DNA of 64,000 nucleotides from Hofstenia miamia (lineage: Eukaryota; Xenacoelomorpha; Acoela): NCBI GenBank assembly GCA_004352715.1, contig SCFE01000040.1, positions 2,091,317 to 2,155,316 of the forward strand, in the 5' to 3' direction. Shown one piece after another: positions 26,886-41,800 of this stretch. The stretch's first letter is position 1, and every line of letters starts with the position of its first letter. The notes beneath the pieces are model-generated. The model was not told where the DNA came from and ran no database searches. It saw only the letters and a list, made by a program, of their open reading frames with translations. A program made the position numbers and the translations under genes.

Positions 26886-29800
26886 CAAAAATGATAATGT
26901 TTACTGCTACACCAATAAAATATACATAAAAATACTTCATGGAATTCTGTGGGGGCAAAATTGAATCATTAGAATTTTAGTTGTGAAATTTAATTATTTT
27001 TGTGTGGTAAAGCACTATTGATTAGATACTTTACTGTAATCATTATATATTTTTGATAAAATAGTTTTCTGAAACTAGTTTAGTGATTTTCTCTCTCTTT
27101 ATATATATATATATATATACTAATTTTTGTTTGGTAATGAGCATTATTTCTTTCAATATCTTTAATATTTTCGCTCAAAATTCGTCGGCGAGTTTGCTAG
27201 GCGTCAGTGTTATTAAAATAATAAATGCAATTCATGCTGACTGAGAAAACATTGCTTTCAAAAATTAATGAATTGTACTTTATTAATAAATTTTTGTTTC
27301 ATCATGTGCTTTGTTGAACGATGGCGAATAACTACAAAGCACTTATACAGTTTCATTTTCTGACAGTCGGAAGTTTACAATTTTAATTGGCTCTTCAAAG
27401 TAGCTTCCATCTTCCACGCAAATTGTTGAGTTATTTTTAAGTAGTTCATAACAAAGGAAAAAACAGCATATGTTGGAAAATGTCATTAAAGGTAGCTAAA
27501 GCTGATCTACATTTACCATTCATCTATGTTTTCGAGGTGTTTGGTTATATGTGAAAGTGAAAAAAATAAAAATTCACTTAGCTTGCATATGCTTTCATAT
27601 GGTATTAAATTTGCTGTTAAGACGTCAATTTACGCTTTGAATGATTGAACTGAAGAATTTTGGAGTAATTTCCTTTGCTTCAATTTTAATGAGTTTGTTA
27701 ACTAACTGAGCATTTCATTGGTGAATGGGAACCAATCTCTGTTTTAACAAATATTTTTCTTACCATTTCTTGTAAATGCACTTGATGTTAAAAATTGAAG
27801 ACTATTTGAAAAAGTCTGTATATATGTTGGTGTGATAATACATTGTCAGCCGTGATGTTCAGGTTTTACTTCAGAACTAATATTGAATTAAAAGATAATT
27901 TGAAATCACTTTTATTTTGCAGCTATTGCTTTGATTATTGCTCAAAAAGTTGAGGAGCTCTTTTAGTAAGAATTGGTGACTTTTCCTAACTATTTTTGGG
28001 GATCACAATCGCCTAATAAAATTTTTCTGAATATCTTCTCATTATAGGTATGTTATTGTTCCTCAACCGAGGATATAGTCTTCCAATTTTGCAGAAACTT
28101 ATTATTATTGTTGGTAACATTACACGAAAACTATATTTGATAATTACGAATGTTATCTAATGTATTTCATCGTTTGCAACTGTTAAAACCAATATGTCAT
28201 TTATTTCAAAAAATCCAAATTTTGAGATTTGATGACCTCATAAAAAATAATGAGGGCATCAAATTTCTCAACATTGCAAGTTGAAAGTAAAAATATGAAG
28301 AGTAGGAGGGGGTGAGGAGGAGGATTTGGAAGGGACTGATGCCCCAAAAATTAAAACTATTAAGAATGGTAAATTATGAAGCACAATTAGAAATTTGCAG
28401 ATGGAGTGCATTAAAATATATCGCATGGCAGATTTTTCAACTAATATCATAGTTTGGTAACATCTTTAAAAAATATAGGTTTATGAATAGGGTATGCCAT
28501 AATTAAAATGGAAATTTTATGACGATTTTGTTTCTGCTTTTATTTTTATGTAGAAAAAAGTTATGCGCATTTGATCTTTTAATAGATTTATGGAAGATCA
28601 TTCTCCATGTCCTAAATAGGAAACTTTTGTTAGCTTTCTAAACATTGTGCATTTTATAAATATTGGGTGAATTAAATACGAAGAAAAATGTTTCACTGCA
28701 AAACTTTGCGAAAGCAAAATACATGAATCCCTTCTTCATTTGTTTTCAACTAAGGACAACATATGGCACTATGCGCCTCATCTGTACAAAATTTTTATTT
28801 ATTTTCATTCACTTTATTATTACTAAATTTTTATTATGTTACTAAATTACGACTGTAAACCAAATATTTGCACTTTTTACACTAACAAACAATTAATGCC
28901 CCATACAAATACAATTTGTGAAAGATATAAGAAATAATGTTATCCTATCAAGCTTGTGATCAAGACAAACACTGTCTCAGCAAATATGTTATAATTATGG
29001 CAATATTGGTACTAGGCAGGTGGTGACAAGGCAAAAATGAATATTTTCCATTTCTAGAGAATGACATGGAGAGAATCAATAGGTCATATTTTTTATTGTC
29101 AAATAAGTAACACAGCAATACTAATAAAAGGAAAAATTTGCAAATTTTACTTATGTTTTTCCGTTATCAAGGTTGAGGTTAGTGACATCTAAAACCCCAA
29201 ATATTCTGAAGCTGATTTGTTTTTTTGCTGTCGAATAATCTGTATTTTCTCTCTTAATTGAAAGTCGCGATACTAAGTAAAGGATTTTGCTACCATCCTT
29301 GCATATCCTCTTAGGAACATTAAAGAACTTAAGTGTCTTGATCTAATTGCTCAACCATATTCGACCTAGGGTAGATTTCCTTTCGCCAATGTTACTCAAA
29401 AACTTTTGGAGCTTTATTCATGAGACTTGGAAACTTTACTAGCTATTGTTGCGGTCATACCCCCTCTCATACTAATTTTTTTATAGATATCTGCTCATTT
29501 TATGTATGGAATTGTTATTGTTTTTCAACTGGGATATAGTCTTCTAATTTCTGCAACATTGAAGCATCGATGCTGATCTATTCCCTGAAGAAATTACGTC
29601 CATCGACGCTCTGTCTTTATATATCGCAATGCTTTACAATGCACCTCTTGAATATCCTTTCTAGTAAATGTGTAACAATACTCATGAGCTGCTCTGTGTA
29701 TTACCGGTTACTTTAATCATTTCGCAATACCTAATATTCTTCGGCTTCGATTCAAATGCATAGGTTTAGTACAGAATTGAAATCTGCACTAACAATGTCT

Positions 29801-32800
29801 TTTTCGCTTTGCACCATGTGATCCTTTTTTCTGCGTCATGCATTTAGAAATATACAACCATGTCACGTTAAATTCCTCATTCAATGGTTTTCCCTTTCTT
29901 TCGTGGCCCGCCCTGTTTTTCTTAAGCTTTTCGATATAATTCAATTAATTTTTTGAAAAAAAAATTTCCCCGGTTATATCAAATTACAGAATATTTTATC
30001 GATGATTTTTTTGCATTACTAGAAAGACATTGATTTAGGGCCAACCATTAATATCAGGTTTCAATTTGAGTACAAGTTGCAGCGGTCAATTTAGTATTCA
30101 TTATGACTGTAAGCTTTCAAACTACAGCAAAATGGACTTTTAGTGGGGCAGCTGTTAACAATGGATAAATAAGAATCGACAATGGCTTTGAATACTGATT
30201 TCCTTCTAATATTAAATCTCCTAACACTCTTATTACTCAATGACATCTTCTGTAGGGCGTTTTGTTTTTCTGTTGACTATTGGATTTCTACTTAATCGCT
30301 TTCAATGTTCATTAATACGTAGTATACCATTTTAACTGTATTTATCAAATCTTAGACGTGGCTAAACACTGGCTGTTACACTTCGGCCTTAGCAGACCGG
30401 TAGAAGCGACCATAGCCGCTAACACTCGTTTAATGTTATTGCTTTGATGGTTTTGAGCACTTAGGATGGAAAAAATGAAGAAAAATATGAATTTGCAAGA
30501 TATTGTAATTTCCCATTGAAATTTAATAATCATTTTCAACAATGGTCTATTGCGGTTTTGACAACTCAATGCCGGCAGAAACTGTATCATGGAGACGTTC
30601 CTTCGAACATATTTTTAAGACTAATTTAGTGTTCACTGCTAATAAGTTTATGTCAGATATTTCTTTTTGTATTCACCAGGAAGACTTCTGCTGACAATAT
30701 TCAATATTTCAAATATTATTTTAACGTTGATTTTGTGGTATCTGTAATAACAATGTTCATTAAATATTGGAAAACGATTTTAAAATTTTATATTTTTTTA
30801 CAACAATATATACAAATTCAGACCTAAATCGTAATTCAGCATTGGATTCTAAATCAGTGGTATTGATCTTAATACTAATCTTATCTTCAAAATTCAACTA
30901 CGTGATGTTATTTTTTTACAGAACTAACAACATAGAGCCATATATGTGGGTGTTACTTGCTATTAACATTACTTTGTAGTAGGAGATGTATCATCTATAC
31001 TGCTGCCTATCATTATTAATCTAAATTCAGTTTTAGAGACCCGATTTGAACTCGACATATATTTATAGGTGTACTTTGAATACTTTAATGTTGCAGTTAC
31101 TGAGTAGCTTCTGTCGTTGATAATGATGCTGTATAAATCTAGGGACGTAGCGTGAAAATAAATTAAGGAGGTATTTCGAAACAAAGGCAGAGGAAGCAAA
31201 GTGTTATGGTGACATAAGCTATTTTTAACAAAAAGAATTCTCTTTTAAATTAACTCCATTCACTTGAATATTTTACAAATTTGACGCTGACTTTGAATGT
31301 AGATATTTAGCTCAATTCTTAAACTGTGTTTGTTGTTGTGCTCCTAAATCATGGATGCACAGAAATTACAAAATCACTTAAACTTAAACTACCTATCGTC
31401 TACTTAAGGCACAAATGGTTTTTCCACATTGACTAAGAAATTTCTTCAAGTCTATAAGTAAATTTGAAAATCTTGAAGCATGGAAAGTAGTGGTGCGCGG
31501 GCCGGCGGCTAGTGGCCCGCGGACTCGGGCAGGCTAAAACTTTATGGGCAGATCATGGACGGGCTGAGATCTTAACGGGCGGGCCACGCGCTGGCACAGG
31601 GAAGAAAAGATAAAAATATTGTAAGTCTATTGTGTTTGCTATATTTCAAATCACAACTTTACTATATCTCAAATCTACCACAGGTAAATTTAACGGCTGA
31701 GTGAACAGCTGATAGTAATGTTTTTATTGAATCTGGAGTAATTTACAGATACATAATGAAATCACGCTTGTGTGGGCCACGGGCGGGCTCAGTGTTGAAC
31801 AGTATGCGTGTGCAGAAAGATATTCGAAATCAATTGGGGCGTTGCAAGAGCCTGTTCTTCTCTATCAGGTGTTGCTTTCAGATTGAGCATAGTACTCTTA
31901 GATTTTGAATTATAAGCGTTAAAAAATTTTTTTATACAATCATGAAAAATTTTAAAAAATCCCAGGCAGTTTAAAGTTAACATCTTCGCTGGGCTGTGCA
32001 ATGAAAAAATGGCTGTTTGCGTTTCTAATCATATAAATATTTTAGCTATTAAGGACATTATATATTTTTACGAAATTTTTCATAATAGTGTAAATAAAAT
32101 AAGTCACCAAATTATGTACTTTGGCACTAAAACAACGTTATTAATGGGAATTTTCCCAAGCAATTTAATGTTGGATCTGTCTCGTATTTAATGTTTGGAA
32201 ATAGTTCAATAATTTTTCTATCCAGATGCAGCTTTAGATTTTTGTCGACAAAGCAAATCCTGCCTGCCCACTTTTTGATAGTCACCCCTATTTTTCAAGT
32301 TCCAAAAATCAAATTTAGTAATATACTTCATTGTAATAAGCAATCCCAAAAGTATTGGATAAACAAATAAAATTCATTTTAAAATTTTAGATTTCAAAAT
32401 ACTATCAAGTTTTAACAACATGCAAAAACGTTCAAGTTCAGTGTATAATGGGTTTCAGTTTTTCCACCTTTAACTTCTTAATGTGTCTCAATCGTTCCAA
32501 ATTTCAAATGAGACATTGTGCTTATGACGTGCACGCATCGTCGTGTGTAACTTTACTCTCAATTTGATATGATTAATGCTAAGAATGTGATTTATAAATG
32601 AAGTTTATGGTGTGAAATTAATCGAATTTATTTTAGAAGGCGGAGATAAATTATCAAAAGCAGGTGGAAATGATAGCTGTCTGTATATACCAGAATACAA
32701 AATTTCTCCCAAGAAAAAAACTTCGGCTGTCATTACTTCTAACATGTAAGTTAAATTCATTGTATGTTTCAGGTTTCCATGACCATATTTTCTGATGGTA

Positions 32801-35800
32801 GCTAATGGAAGACTAAGATAGCCTTGATAATTCAAACTTTTATTAATATTGCTTTTGATAAATTGTAGAAAAACGACAAATTTCTATAAACATGTGGTGA
32901 AGGATGAAACCAACTACAAAACATCTATATGATCTATAATAGTTGATTGTACACTCATTTTGGTATAGGAAGTAATCTATAAGAACACGAGGTTGAAATA
33001 TTCTAAAAACTAAGAATATTTACCAACATTAAGAACTTCATGTTTTTGCAAATGAAAGAATACAGCATTGACTAGCTATGATAAAACTATTGAACTCAGA
33101 GAAAATATGTCATACACTGAATGAAGCATACACAAGCAATTGTGTACGAGTTTATAAGCAAAATATTCATCTTAAGCTCCCTAGGAATGCTGTTTTCTTG
33201 ATGGTTTCTTTTCTTGAAAATAATGGTGAACGCCTGTAACTCACTAACTAATAAGAAATTCAAAATCTAGACATAACCCCCATGACAGGAGTGTATCCTT
33301 TTTCATATCCTCTAAAATCAGCCGTGGACCCACTAAGGCCCGAGGCGTCACATCCTCTGACTTTGTACACGTATTCTCTCAATGCGATATAAGAGGTTAA
33401 TCTATCTAACAAGAAACAACTAAGGCTAGTTGTTGCTACGATGACTTTTAGGCCTCCTGATTGCCTGAACTTTAGTTATGTAAAGAATTCGAAACAATTT
33501 TAAAAATCGGAAGTTTCATTGCAAAAATAGTTATATATTCTATCAAATATTTCAGCCACAGCAATATACTTTAGTACAAATTTTCGAAATTACATGAGAG
33601 CACATTTGTCACTAGATATGTCAATGCCCCAGGATTTACAAATAGTCTAATACGCTTGAAGAAAATTGTTTAAATGTGGGAAAACGGTTTGTCGTTTTAA
33701 ATGAACACAGGCAGTTTAACGAACTCTTTTCCACTTAATGTAGCTATGTCTGCAATGTACATGTGTAAAATTAATTCAATAACTTTGGATGAACGCAGAT
33801 TATCTGTAAAAGGGGCAGTTTAATAATTGAATGAGGTTGTGTGACCCATTCACACACATTTATTGCCCCATTGATATCTGCAAATGGGAGAAATAATATG
33901 TAGACATATTTAAGATAAACTATTTATAGACAACATATCTCTCACGAAATTCCTTGCTTCTTCACATGTGCCCTTCAACTTTTAGCGTTGGATCTCCTTT
34001 ATTACAATGTTTATGTTTAATTGAAGCGTTAAATAATTAAATCCACTCTTCAGAACAACCTAATGCGTCAATAACTGCAATGAAGAATTCCCAGACGTAC
34101 GTGTTTCGAATGGTTTTTCCTTTGAAGATCCTGTACGTCAAACATTCACACATATCGTTGTTTAATTAACCAGCTAACATGGAAAAATACCTTCGTTTTA
34201 ATTCATTTCATAATTGGCAGTTATATTTCACAAAGAGATTTGAAATACCTCTTACTAACTCTAGTCAAATATTTATAATAAGAAGTATTATCTAAAATAT
34301 CTGTTTCTATCCATAGTTACGTGTACGAGTATATATATAATTTCTATATAATATGGACAATTAAAAATTAGAGGATGCTAAGACATGGTGACCATACGTT
34401 CCGTTCTTAAGCTTACCGTCCTCGTGTCTCAACAGATGTAATTGGGACACAACGATGACCCGATATTCATTTTAGTGTCCCAAAAATATAATCGCGCATT
34501 TATATACGTACACGGCAATATTTAAAAAGCATCAAACTCTTAGTTTACCTGACTATTTATTAGGAAATGATTTCTTGATAATAGAGCAGTTACAATGTGG
34601 TTACTTTTAAAACTTTTGAATGAGACGTAAAAACGTGGGCGTGCTTTCATTTCTTGCTAATTAAATCCTGTTGGAATTTCTACTATAAGCTATCACAGTC
34701 GTTGTGAGGAAATTTAGCTTGAAACTAATTTTGTCCTCAACTCTATATAAATAGTTAAAACTCAGCCAAATTCCATGTAGATGTAGATGAACGTGTTTAC
34801 TTCACCAAAAAGTACAATTGGCGCAAAATCAGCATCTGTACATCTAGTTCTAGTAACAAATGAGATGCGTAAACCTGCAATTAAANAACGATGACCCGAT
34901 ATTCATTTTAGTGTCCCAAAAATATAATCGCGCATTTATATACGTACACGGCAATATTTAAAAAGCATCAAACTCTTAGTTTACCTGACTATTTATTAGG
35001 AAATGATTTCTTGATAATAGAGCAGTTACAATGTGGTTACTTTTAAAACTTTTGAATGAGACGTAAAAACGTGGGCGTGCTTTCATTTCTTGCTAATTAA
35101 ATCCTGTTGGAATTTCTACTATAAGCTATCACAGTCGTTGTGAGGAAATTTAGCTTGAAACTAATTTTGTCCTCAACTCTATATAAATAGTTAAAACTCA
35201 GCCAAATTCCATGTAGATGTAGATGAACGTGTTTACTTCACCAAAAAGTACAATTGGCGCAAAATCAGCATCTGTACATCTAGTTCTAGTAACAAATGAG
35301 ATGCGTAAACCTGCAATTAAAGCATTTTGTCAAAAAGTGTAAAAAACTTACTTACCCTAGTATTATGCTTCCCGGTTTATTATGATCACTTTGGGATAAA
35401 TATTTTCTGAAATTTTTCCATTAAATTTTGTAAGTATATGAAGAAGAGCTTATAAGATCATTCACTTATAAGGATTCATATTTTTATTGTAATTCGTTGA
35501 TGGAAATCTCTGGCACTTGGCTAAACTAGCATTATTGTCAGACTAAGAATGAGAGTGACCTAGTGCGGGCTGAAATTATACTTTAAAGGATACATATGTT
35601 TCGCTATTTGATGCTTCGTAAAATGCATATCGCGATAGTTGATCCAGTGAAACTAGTATATCGAGCTATTTGATCATTTGGCACAAATTTGCGCCATTCG
35701 TATCATATATGTTTTGGTACTGAAATAAATTAAGTCTGATGGCTTCCTGAATTTGTTTGTTAGGATGTTGAAGGTCATCAGGTTTTCTGTTTATCTGAAG

Positions 35801-38800
35801 AATGACAGAGAATTTTAATATTTATTTTGGATGTTGCTGCTAAGAGAACAAATTATTAAATTCCTTAAATATTTCATGTCTCTATGACATTAGAAGAATT
35901 TACCGATCTGTATTGACCTCTTTCTGCGACTAGTCTAATAAAATCAACTACGTCGGTTTATTGAAATCAAATTCATAACATCCTGTCCGTAAGTAAGTAA
36001 ATGGGTCATTCGTTGCAATTTTAAAGGAATGAAAACATTTTAATTTATATTCCAAATTTCCTCTTTATGCAATTTACGAATTATTCCTCAGCATGACAGC
36101 TTGCGTTGAATCAACCAATTAACGCTGTTTGGAGGTTGTCTTTTTCCACATCCACAAAATCCACAAGCAATTTTCTTCAATATATTGCAATATAAAGTCT
36201 TCATACCATTTGGTAAATGCATATATCTACATGTGCAATGTGCATGCTTAAATCTTTCATGTTTTTGTGGGATAGTCTAGTTCCATGGCATTTGCTGGTC
36301 CCATGCTCATGGGACTGAATATTTCCGCTGCTTGAGCTTACGTAGAACGCTAGTTAGTTGCATTAGCTACAGTTAGGGTTCACTTTCCCGGAGTTACACC
36401 TAAACCTCTATCATTATGTTATATGTACATAAGAGGTCAATGTTGTTCTAAAGCAAAACAAAAATATATGCTTAATTAAAGAAATTTCAATAATAATACA
36501 AAAATGCAGTGCCCTATGTGGTAATATTCATTAAGTGAAGAACTATAGGAATTGTAAAACTAGTGTTCAAAATTCGAAATTTTCTGTTTAGCCATAATTT
36601 TTAACATTTTTAAATCTCACTCTTAATTTTGTATTCAGATTTTTTTGTAGAAAATCGACATAACTTCACGTAAACGTATTTATATTTCTAGAGTTGTTCA
36701 ATATGTCTTTTTGTTGTTTATTGACTTCTGAAATTATTATTCCTTATTTATAATATTGGAGTTTAACAGATTAGGCATTTTTAATAACTTTTAAAATATT
36801 GCTATAGTTAGTTGTGCTGAGCTGAACTGCTCTCCAATATAAATGAAATACAAAAAGTAATGTATGGATCACTTAAGAAACTGAATTTTTTTCCAACTTT
36901 AAAATCCCTAGAAATCATGCGGTTCAGCCTTAATAACTTTTGAAAATTTAGGTATTCCAAACCTATCTGTTTGTGTATGTAACATGTTCGGTTGCTAAGG
37001 GAGGAGGAGGGAAATATTGTTACAGTCTACATAAGTCAAAATTATGTGCAATGCTCATGATCTATTATAATACATAATATAAAGTTTTAGTAATGAGTCA
37101 TTCTTTTCATGTTGCAAAGTTTCCAATCTAAAAGGTAGAAAAACTTAATGACAACGACTTCAGTGAAATTTTACAATTTTCTGAGTAGCACCCATAAAAC
37201 CATATTTTTGTTGTTTCTTTCTTATTTTTTTAACTATGCAATTTCCTTCAGATTTGAAATTTACCATCAAAAAATTCTCCCAAATATTTTAAGATTAAAA
37301 ATCACAGCCAAATAATCCCCTATATTTTTTAATTCTATTTTTACCTGACACAAATGCATTTTTTGCATTCAAAATAATTTTTTCAGTTTAGTTTTTCATT
37401 TAATGCGCGAACTGAACCAGTTGACACATTCGATTTTTTTCATCCTTTGAGCGATTAGTCTTCCGCTGGCAAACATTATCAGAATAGAGTATTACTCCCT
37501 TTTACCGCAAAACACAACACTACCATCGAATCAATTAATGATAAAAGACTCTTTGAACTCTTTCGGATTATTCCCAAGTAATACATTGTTCAGGAACAAA
37601 GCAAGGATCAATATCAACCGGTAGCTTATTTGTCATCGCTAATTAATTTCTTATTGAGGTTTGTTTCACCATGAGTTAATTGTTTACCATTAATTTTCTT
37701 TCTATGTTGATATGAAGCACCTTAATTCTCTTTAAGATTGAAGTCTTCTTGATATATTAGTCATTGCTAACATGAACGTTTGAAGACAACAGTTGATCTT
37801 TAGGCTTTATAAGCATTGAGGTTTTTTTAGCAACAAACAGAATACGAAAGTTTGTACCTCATTTCTATTATATTTTGTATTAATATTTTTAAAGGAATAC
37901 ATTAGTTTTAGTCTAGCATAGCAAAAATAAAAACTAGTTCTAGAGTTTGTTGAATGTCAAAGCTGCAGTGTGAGTGTTGTTTTGTTTATGCGATTCCACT
38001 CTTTGATTCTAGTTGTAACCAACTTCTGGGGGTTTAGGATATTTTGAGTAGTTGCTGTATAAATAATGATTATATAACATAGAGGCGTGTCCCGATCAAC
38101 TGTCGAACGAATTTACCATCCCAAGTTTGACAAAATATCACCAAACATTATTATGATGTCGACGACATTCATTGGAATGGTTAAAGGAATATCTTTTCAA
38201 TCTATGTTCTTGTATGCTCGTTTTATCCCCCTGTTATGAAATTCGTTTTTTTCATTTATTGTTTTTGTAGCATTTGACCAAATTTGTTTTTTTTGCTTCA
38301 ACAAACATTGTCGGACGCGTAGAAATTGCAACCTGCTGGCTTTTTTGTAACAGAGCATATTAGGTAACCAATCAAATTCTTTGTCAGGTTTAAATTCAAT
38401 GCTACAACACTTTTTAGAATATAACTTCAAAAAAAACAAGTGTTATTAATGCATATTAATCCATCTTCTAGATTAGTGTTGCGTCCCTCAAACGTATAAT
38501 TGTATGTATTTTTGAAATTATACTGTCTTATTCGGTTTAGCCATGATCAACATGTTCTGTATATTTTTTACACATGTAATAATTGAAAATGCCCTAATAA
38601 ATGAATTAAATTCTTACTTAAAAACAGCTTCCGAAACCTGCCAAATTTCTTGAGACAGGGTAGGTATGGCAGGTGTGAGACCTGCTTTGTTTTCCTGTCT
38701 CTCGACAGGTTGAAGCTTTGAAGTCAAGTTTGGCAATGTTTGGATGTAGTCCTGTGGGCTATAAATATCGATCTCAGTACCAAATATAGAGTCTGTAACT

Positions 38801-41800
38801 CAAAAAATAATAAATAATTAAGCAACAGTTTTATTTACCAAGGCATATTTGTATAACTGATCAATGCAAGATGTTGTAGTGACGTCGTAATGACGTCTTC
38901 CATCAAATAATCCATTAATAACAATTTGTTAACACACGGAATTTATAATTAGAAGTACTAAAAATAACAGTTTAATTTGATTAAGTATTTAGGAAGAGCA
39001 AAGTTGAACACAGTAATTAACATTGGCATTCTGTTGTGGATATATAAATTAAAAACTTCGTATAAAATTGGCCGCAAATATTTTACTATCAGCCAAATCA
39101 TTTTCAAAGCCCCTGAAGTACTTCTCAGTTTGGATTTTGTAGGCCCTGATAAAATGTTGAACTATTTTGAAAATCATTGACAATAGACTTGTATAATTTT
39201 ATGAAGAGAATGTAGATAGTCTATATTTGAACATCTATAGACATTCGCATCTGCACACTGGATCCATCGTACAAAAAAATTTACGCTTTGAGTTGAAGAT
39301 TACATTCAAAGTAAGGCTGAATAATTTTTTTAGACCGATTAAATTTTTCCAAATCTATTCATAAGTAAACATCTTTAAAATGACATTGAAAACTGAAGTG
39401 GTATTTTGCAGCTTTGGCCACAGCTAACTGCCGATACGTTCTAAACCGCTACGGCTGTGGCTGGCCGCGACTTCAATTTTCAAATCACGATTCTTTGCGA
39501 CTGTAAGTAATACTTTTGCATTGACTTGCAAACTGATTTAAACATGATTTTACAATCAATAATGAGTATTAATCAAGGTGAGTGTAAGTTCAGATAAATT
39601 AAAAGAAAAATGGTAGATATATAATAAAAATTTAACGGCTGAAAGTGGGTTTAATATTTCCGACCATGGCTGGCAGCGGCTTTTAACATTAGGGCTGTGG
39701 CCGGCTATGGCTACAAATAAAATTTAGCGGCCGGCTGCGGTCAGCCAATATGTTTAGCCCAAAACACTAGTCTGAAGTCCCTTCTAAAAACAATTGCCTA
39801 CTCTAATGTCGCAAACATACAATAAAGTACAACAGAATTCATGTGCAATAACAATGTAATTAAGTGTGTAACGATTTACTGTCAATTAAATATGTTGTTA
39901 ACCATAAACATCAATGAATAAATATTTCAGTATTTGTTTTTATTATATTGGAACATTTTCATAAAATATTCAACCATATTTTGACGCTAAAATGATTTAT
40001 TTGGAAGAGGTTTTTTTATTTTAAATCAAAATAGGAATCTTCATAATTATCTGTAGAATTACAGATTCAAGTGCCTCATTTTTTGTCTTTATAACGAAAT
40101 GATATGTGTTTATCTTTAGAGATAGTACAAATTATGGCAGACAGTTTTCAGATACAGTGGCGATGCTGGCAAATGTATCTCCTCGTCGTCTGCTAAGCGC
40201 AAGTGAAACAGTGTTTGGTACTACAGGTGGAACGGACGCATTGCTTCAGCTGCTGTCTACCAAGGTTAACATTTGTTCTTTCGAATATTATTTTAACACT
40301 AAGCATTCTGCCCTACAGGTGATCGACTTCATAATCACTACTTTTTAAATATATACCTATACATTCAGAGATCACAGATGTATTAAGAAATTAATATGTT
40401 GATCTTTTCAATCATGCAATTATGTGAAACGTAAAACAGAATACAAAGATGTAATCACTTATTTTGATTCAATCTCTATATGAGGATACAGGATTTCATA
40501 GTCAATAACTTTATATATATATATATATATATGTCTATATACATATATATATATATAAAGCGATTTCAATCATGCTTTGTTATTAATTTTTCTAAGAAAA
40601 GTAAAAATTTTTAATGTAAATTAAAACACTTGCACATATAAATTGTCAACATTGCACATATGTTGGAAAGAAATTATACGCGGCTACTTCATTATATTCA
40701 ATATTTTACATCGTCGACATTGATCTTCCATGTGACATTATTAAAATCATTAACTTAGTTATCCAAAATCGGATTAACCTTGCTTCTTAAATTTTTAAAT
40801 AATCTTTCCGTTTTTTTAATTTTGATGTAAATCGCTTCAAATTTTCAGCAAGCATTATCTGATATTACATAATATTTTTTCATAAAGAAAAGCGCAGTAT
40901 AAGTTGATATTTTCACGAATGTTTCAGTGAAACCTGATGTCCATCAATAATTGAACAGCGACTTGATTGGCAACGAATTCGGCTATTTTGCGTCGCGGTT
41001 CTTTCAAATACGTGGTCGACTGCTTATTCCTCTTGTGTGAAAGGCGGGATTTACATTGTCTAATTTTGTAGTTAGAGCTATTCATTTGATATTTTTTCTT
41101 TTACTTAATCAGGTCTTAACACTTCCAGACGTCTGTCATTTCGCATCATGTATTCTTAATTCAAAATCAATTTACTAGCGCATTGTATTTTAAAGCTTTG
41201 TTTTTAACATTCATATTGCTCTTATTTTCTTGTTTTTATTTCACGTTTCACTATTTCATTGCAAGAAAACCCATAGATTTTATATTGAACATCCACTGCT
41301 AAAAGTGACCTTTTCTGGACTTTTGCGGTTAACCCGTTTTTCATTCTGTCTTTGACCTCAACAGAATTTCCATTAAATACATACACGGTAATATGTGTAA
41401 ATGTTATTATAGAACTCTGTCGTTTAATTCATGCCTAATATTTCAGGCCATTTACAGATTTACAGTCAACTCTCACTCTCGTTCAGCGGTTCTCAACCAG
41501 TGGGTCGCGATACCTTCGTAGGACCAATGACAATTAGCCAGGGGTGTCGGCTAGTTCCTCGAATTATGTAAATTTTTTTCAACAAATCAATCAACTTTCG
41601 AATGTTACTAGAAGCTTGAATCTTTGCTTTGAACTGGAAAAACGTTTAAAATGATGCCAAAACTGTCCAAATAGCTTAAATATTGAGGAAGTTGTATTTC
41701 GGAAAAGTATTTAGTTGGTGGGTCGCCACCACATTGCAAATGATATTGAGAGTTCAGAGTCCAAAAAAGGTTAAGAAGCACTGTTCTAGCCATTCGATTT

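Larger units (their letters stand above)
23242..40121. other. Intron 4 of the TNFR gene, about 16.9 kb
   Basis: GTAAGT...TTTAGAG. It contains short hAT-type elements (24640-24833, 39399-39769), (TA)n tracts, a diverged repeat pair near 28 and 29.5 kb, a GC-rich fragment (31489-31805), a 435-bp exact duplication around an N (34451-35321) and a small foldback (38631-38743). I recognise no gene in the stretches 23242-24630, 24850-27900, 29570-31480, 31810-34440, 35330-38620 and 38750-39390. Confidence 0.6.

Noticed and set aside
27923-27965. Apparent exon with TTTTGCAG acceptor and GTAAGA donor.
   Set aside because: Its exit phase would create a stop with the next receptor exon, and the region belongs to a diverged repeat with a second copy at 29.4 kb.
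34385-34450. GGTGACCATACGTTCCG resembles the end of a widespread non-autonomous transposon type.
   Set aside because: No opposite end could be found and the neighbouring sequence is disturbed by the assembly duplication.
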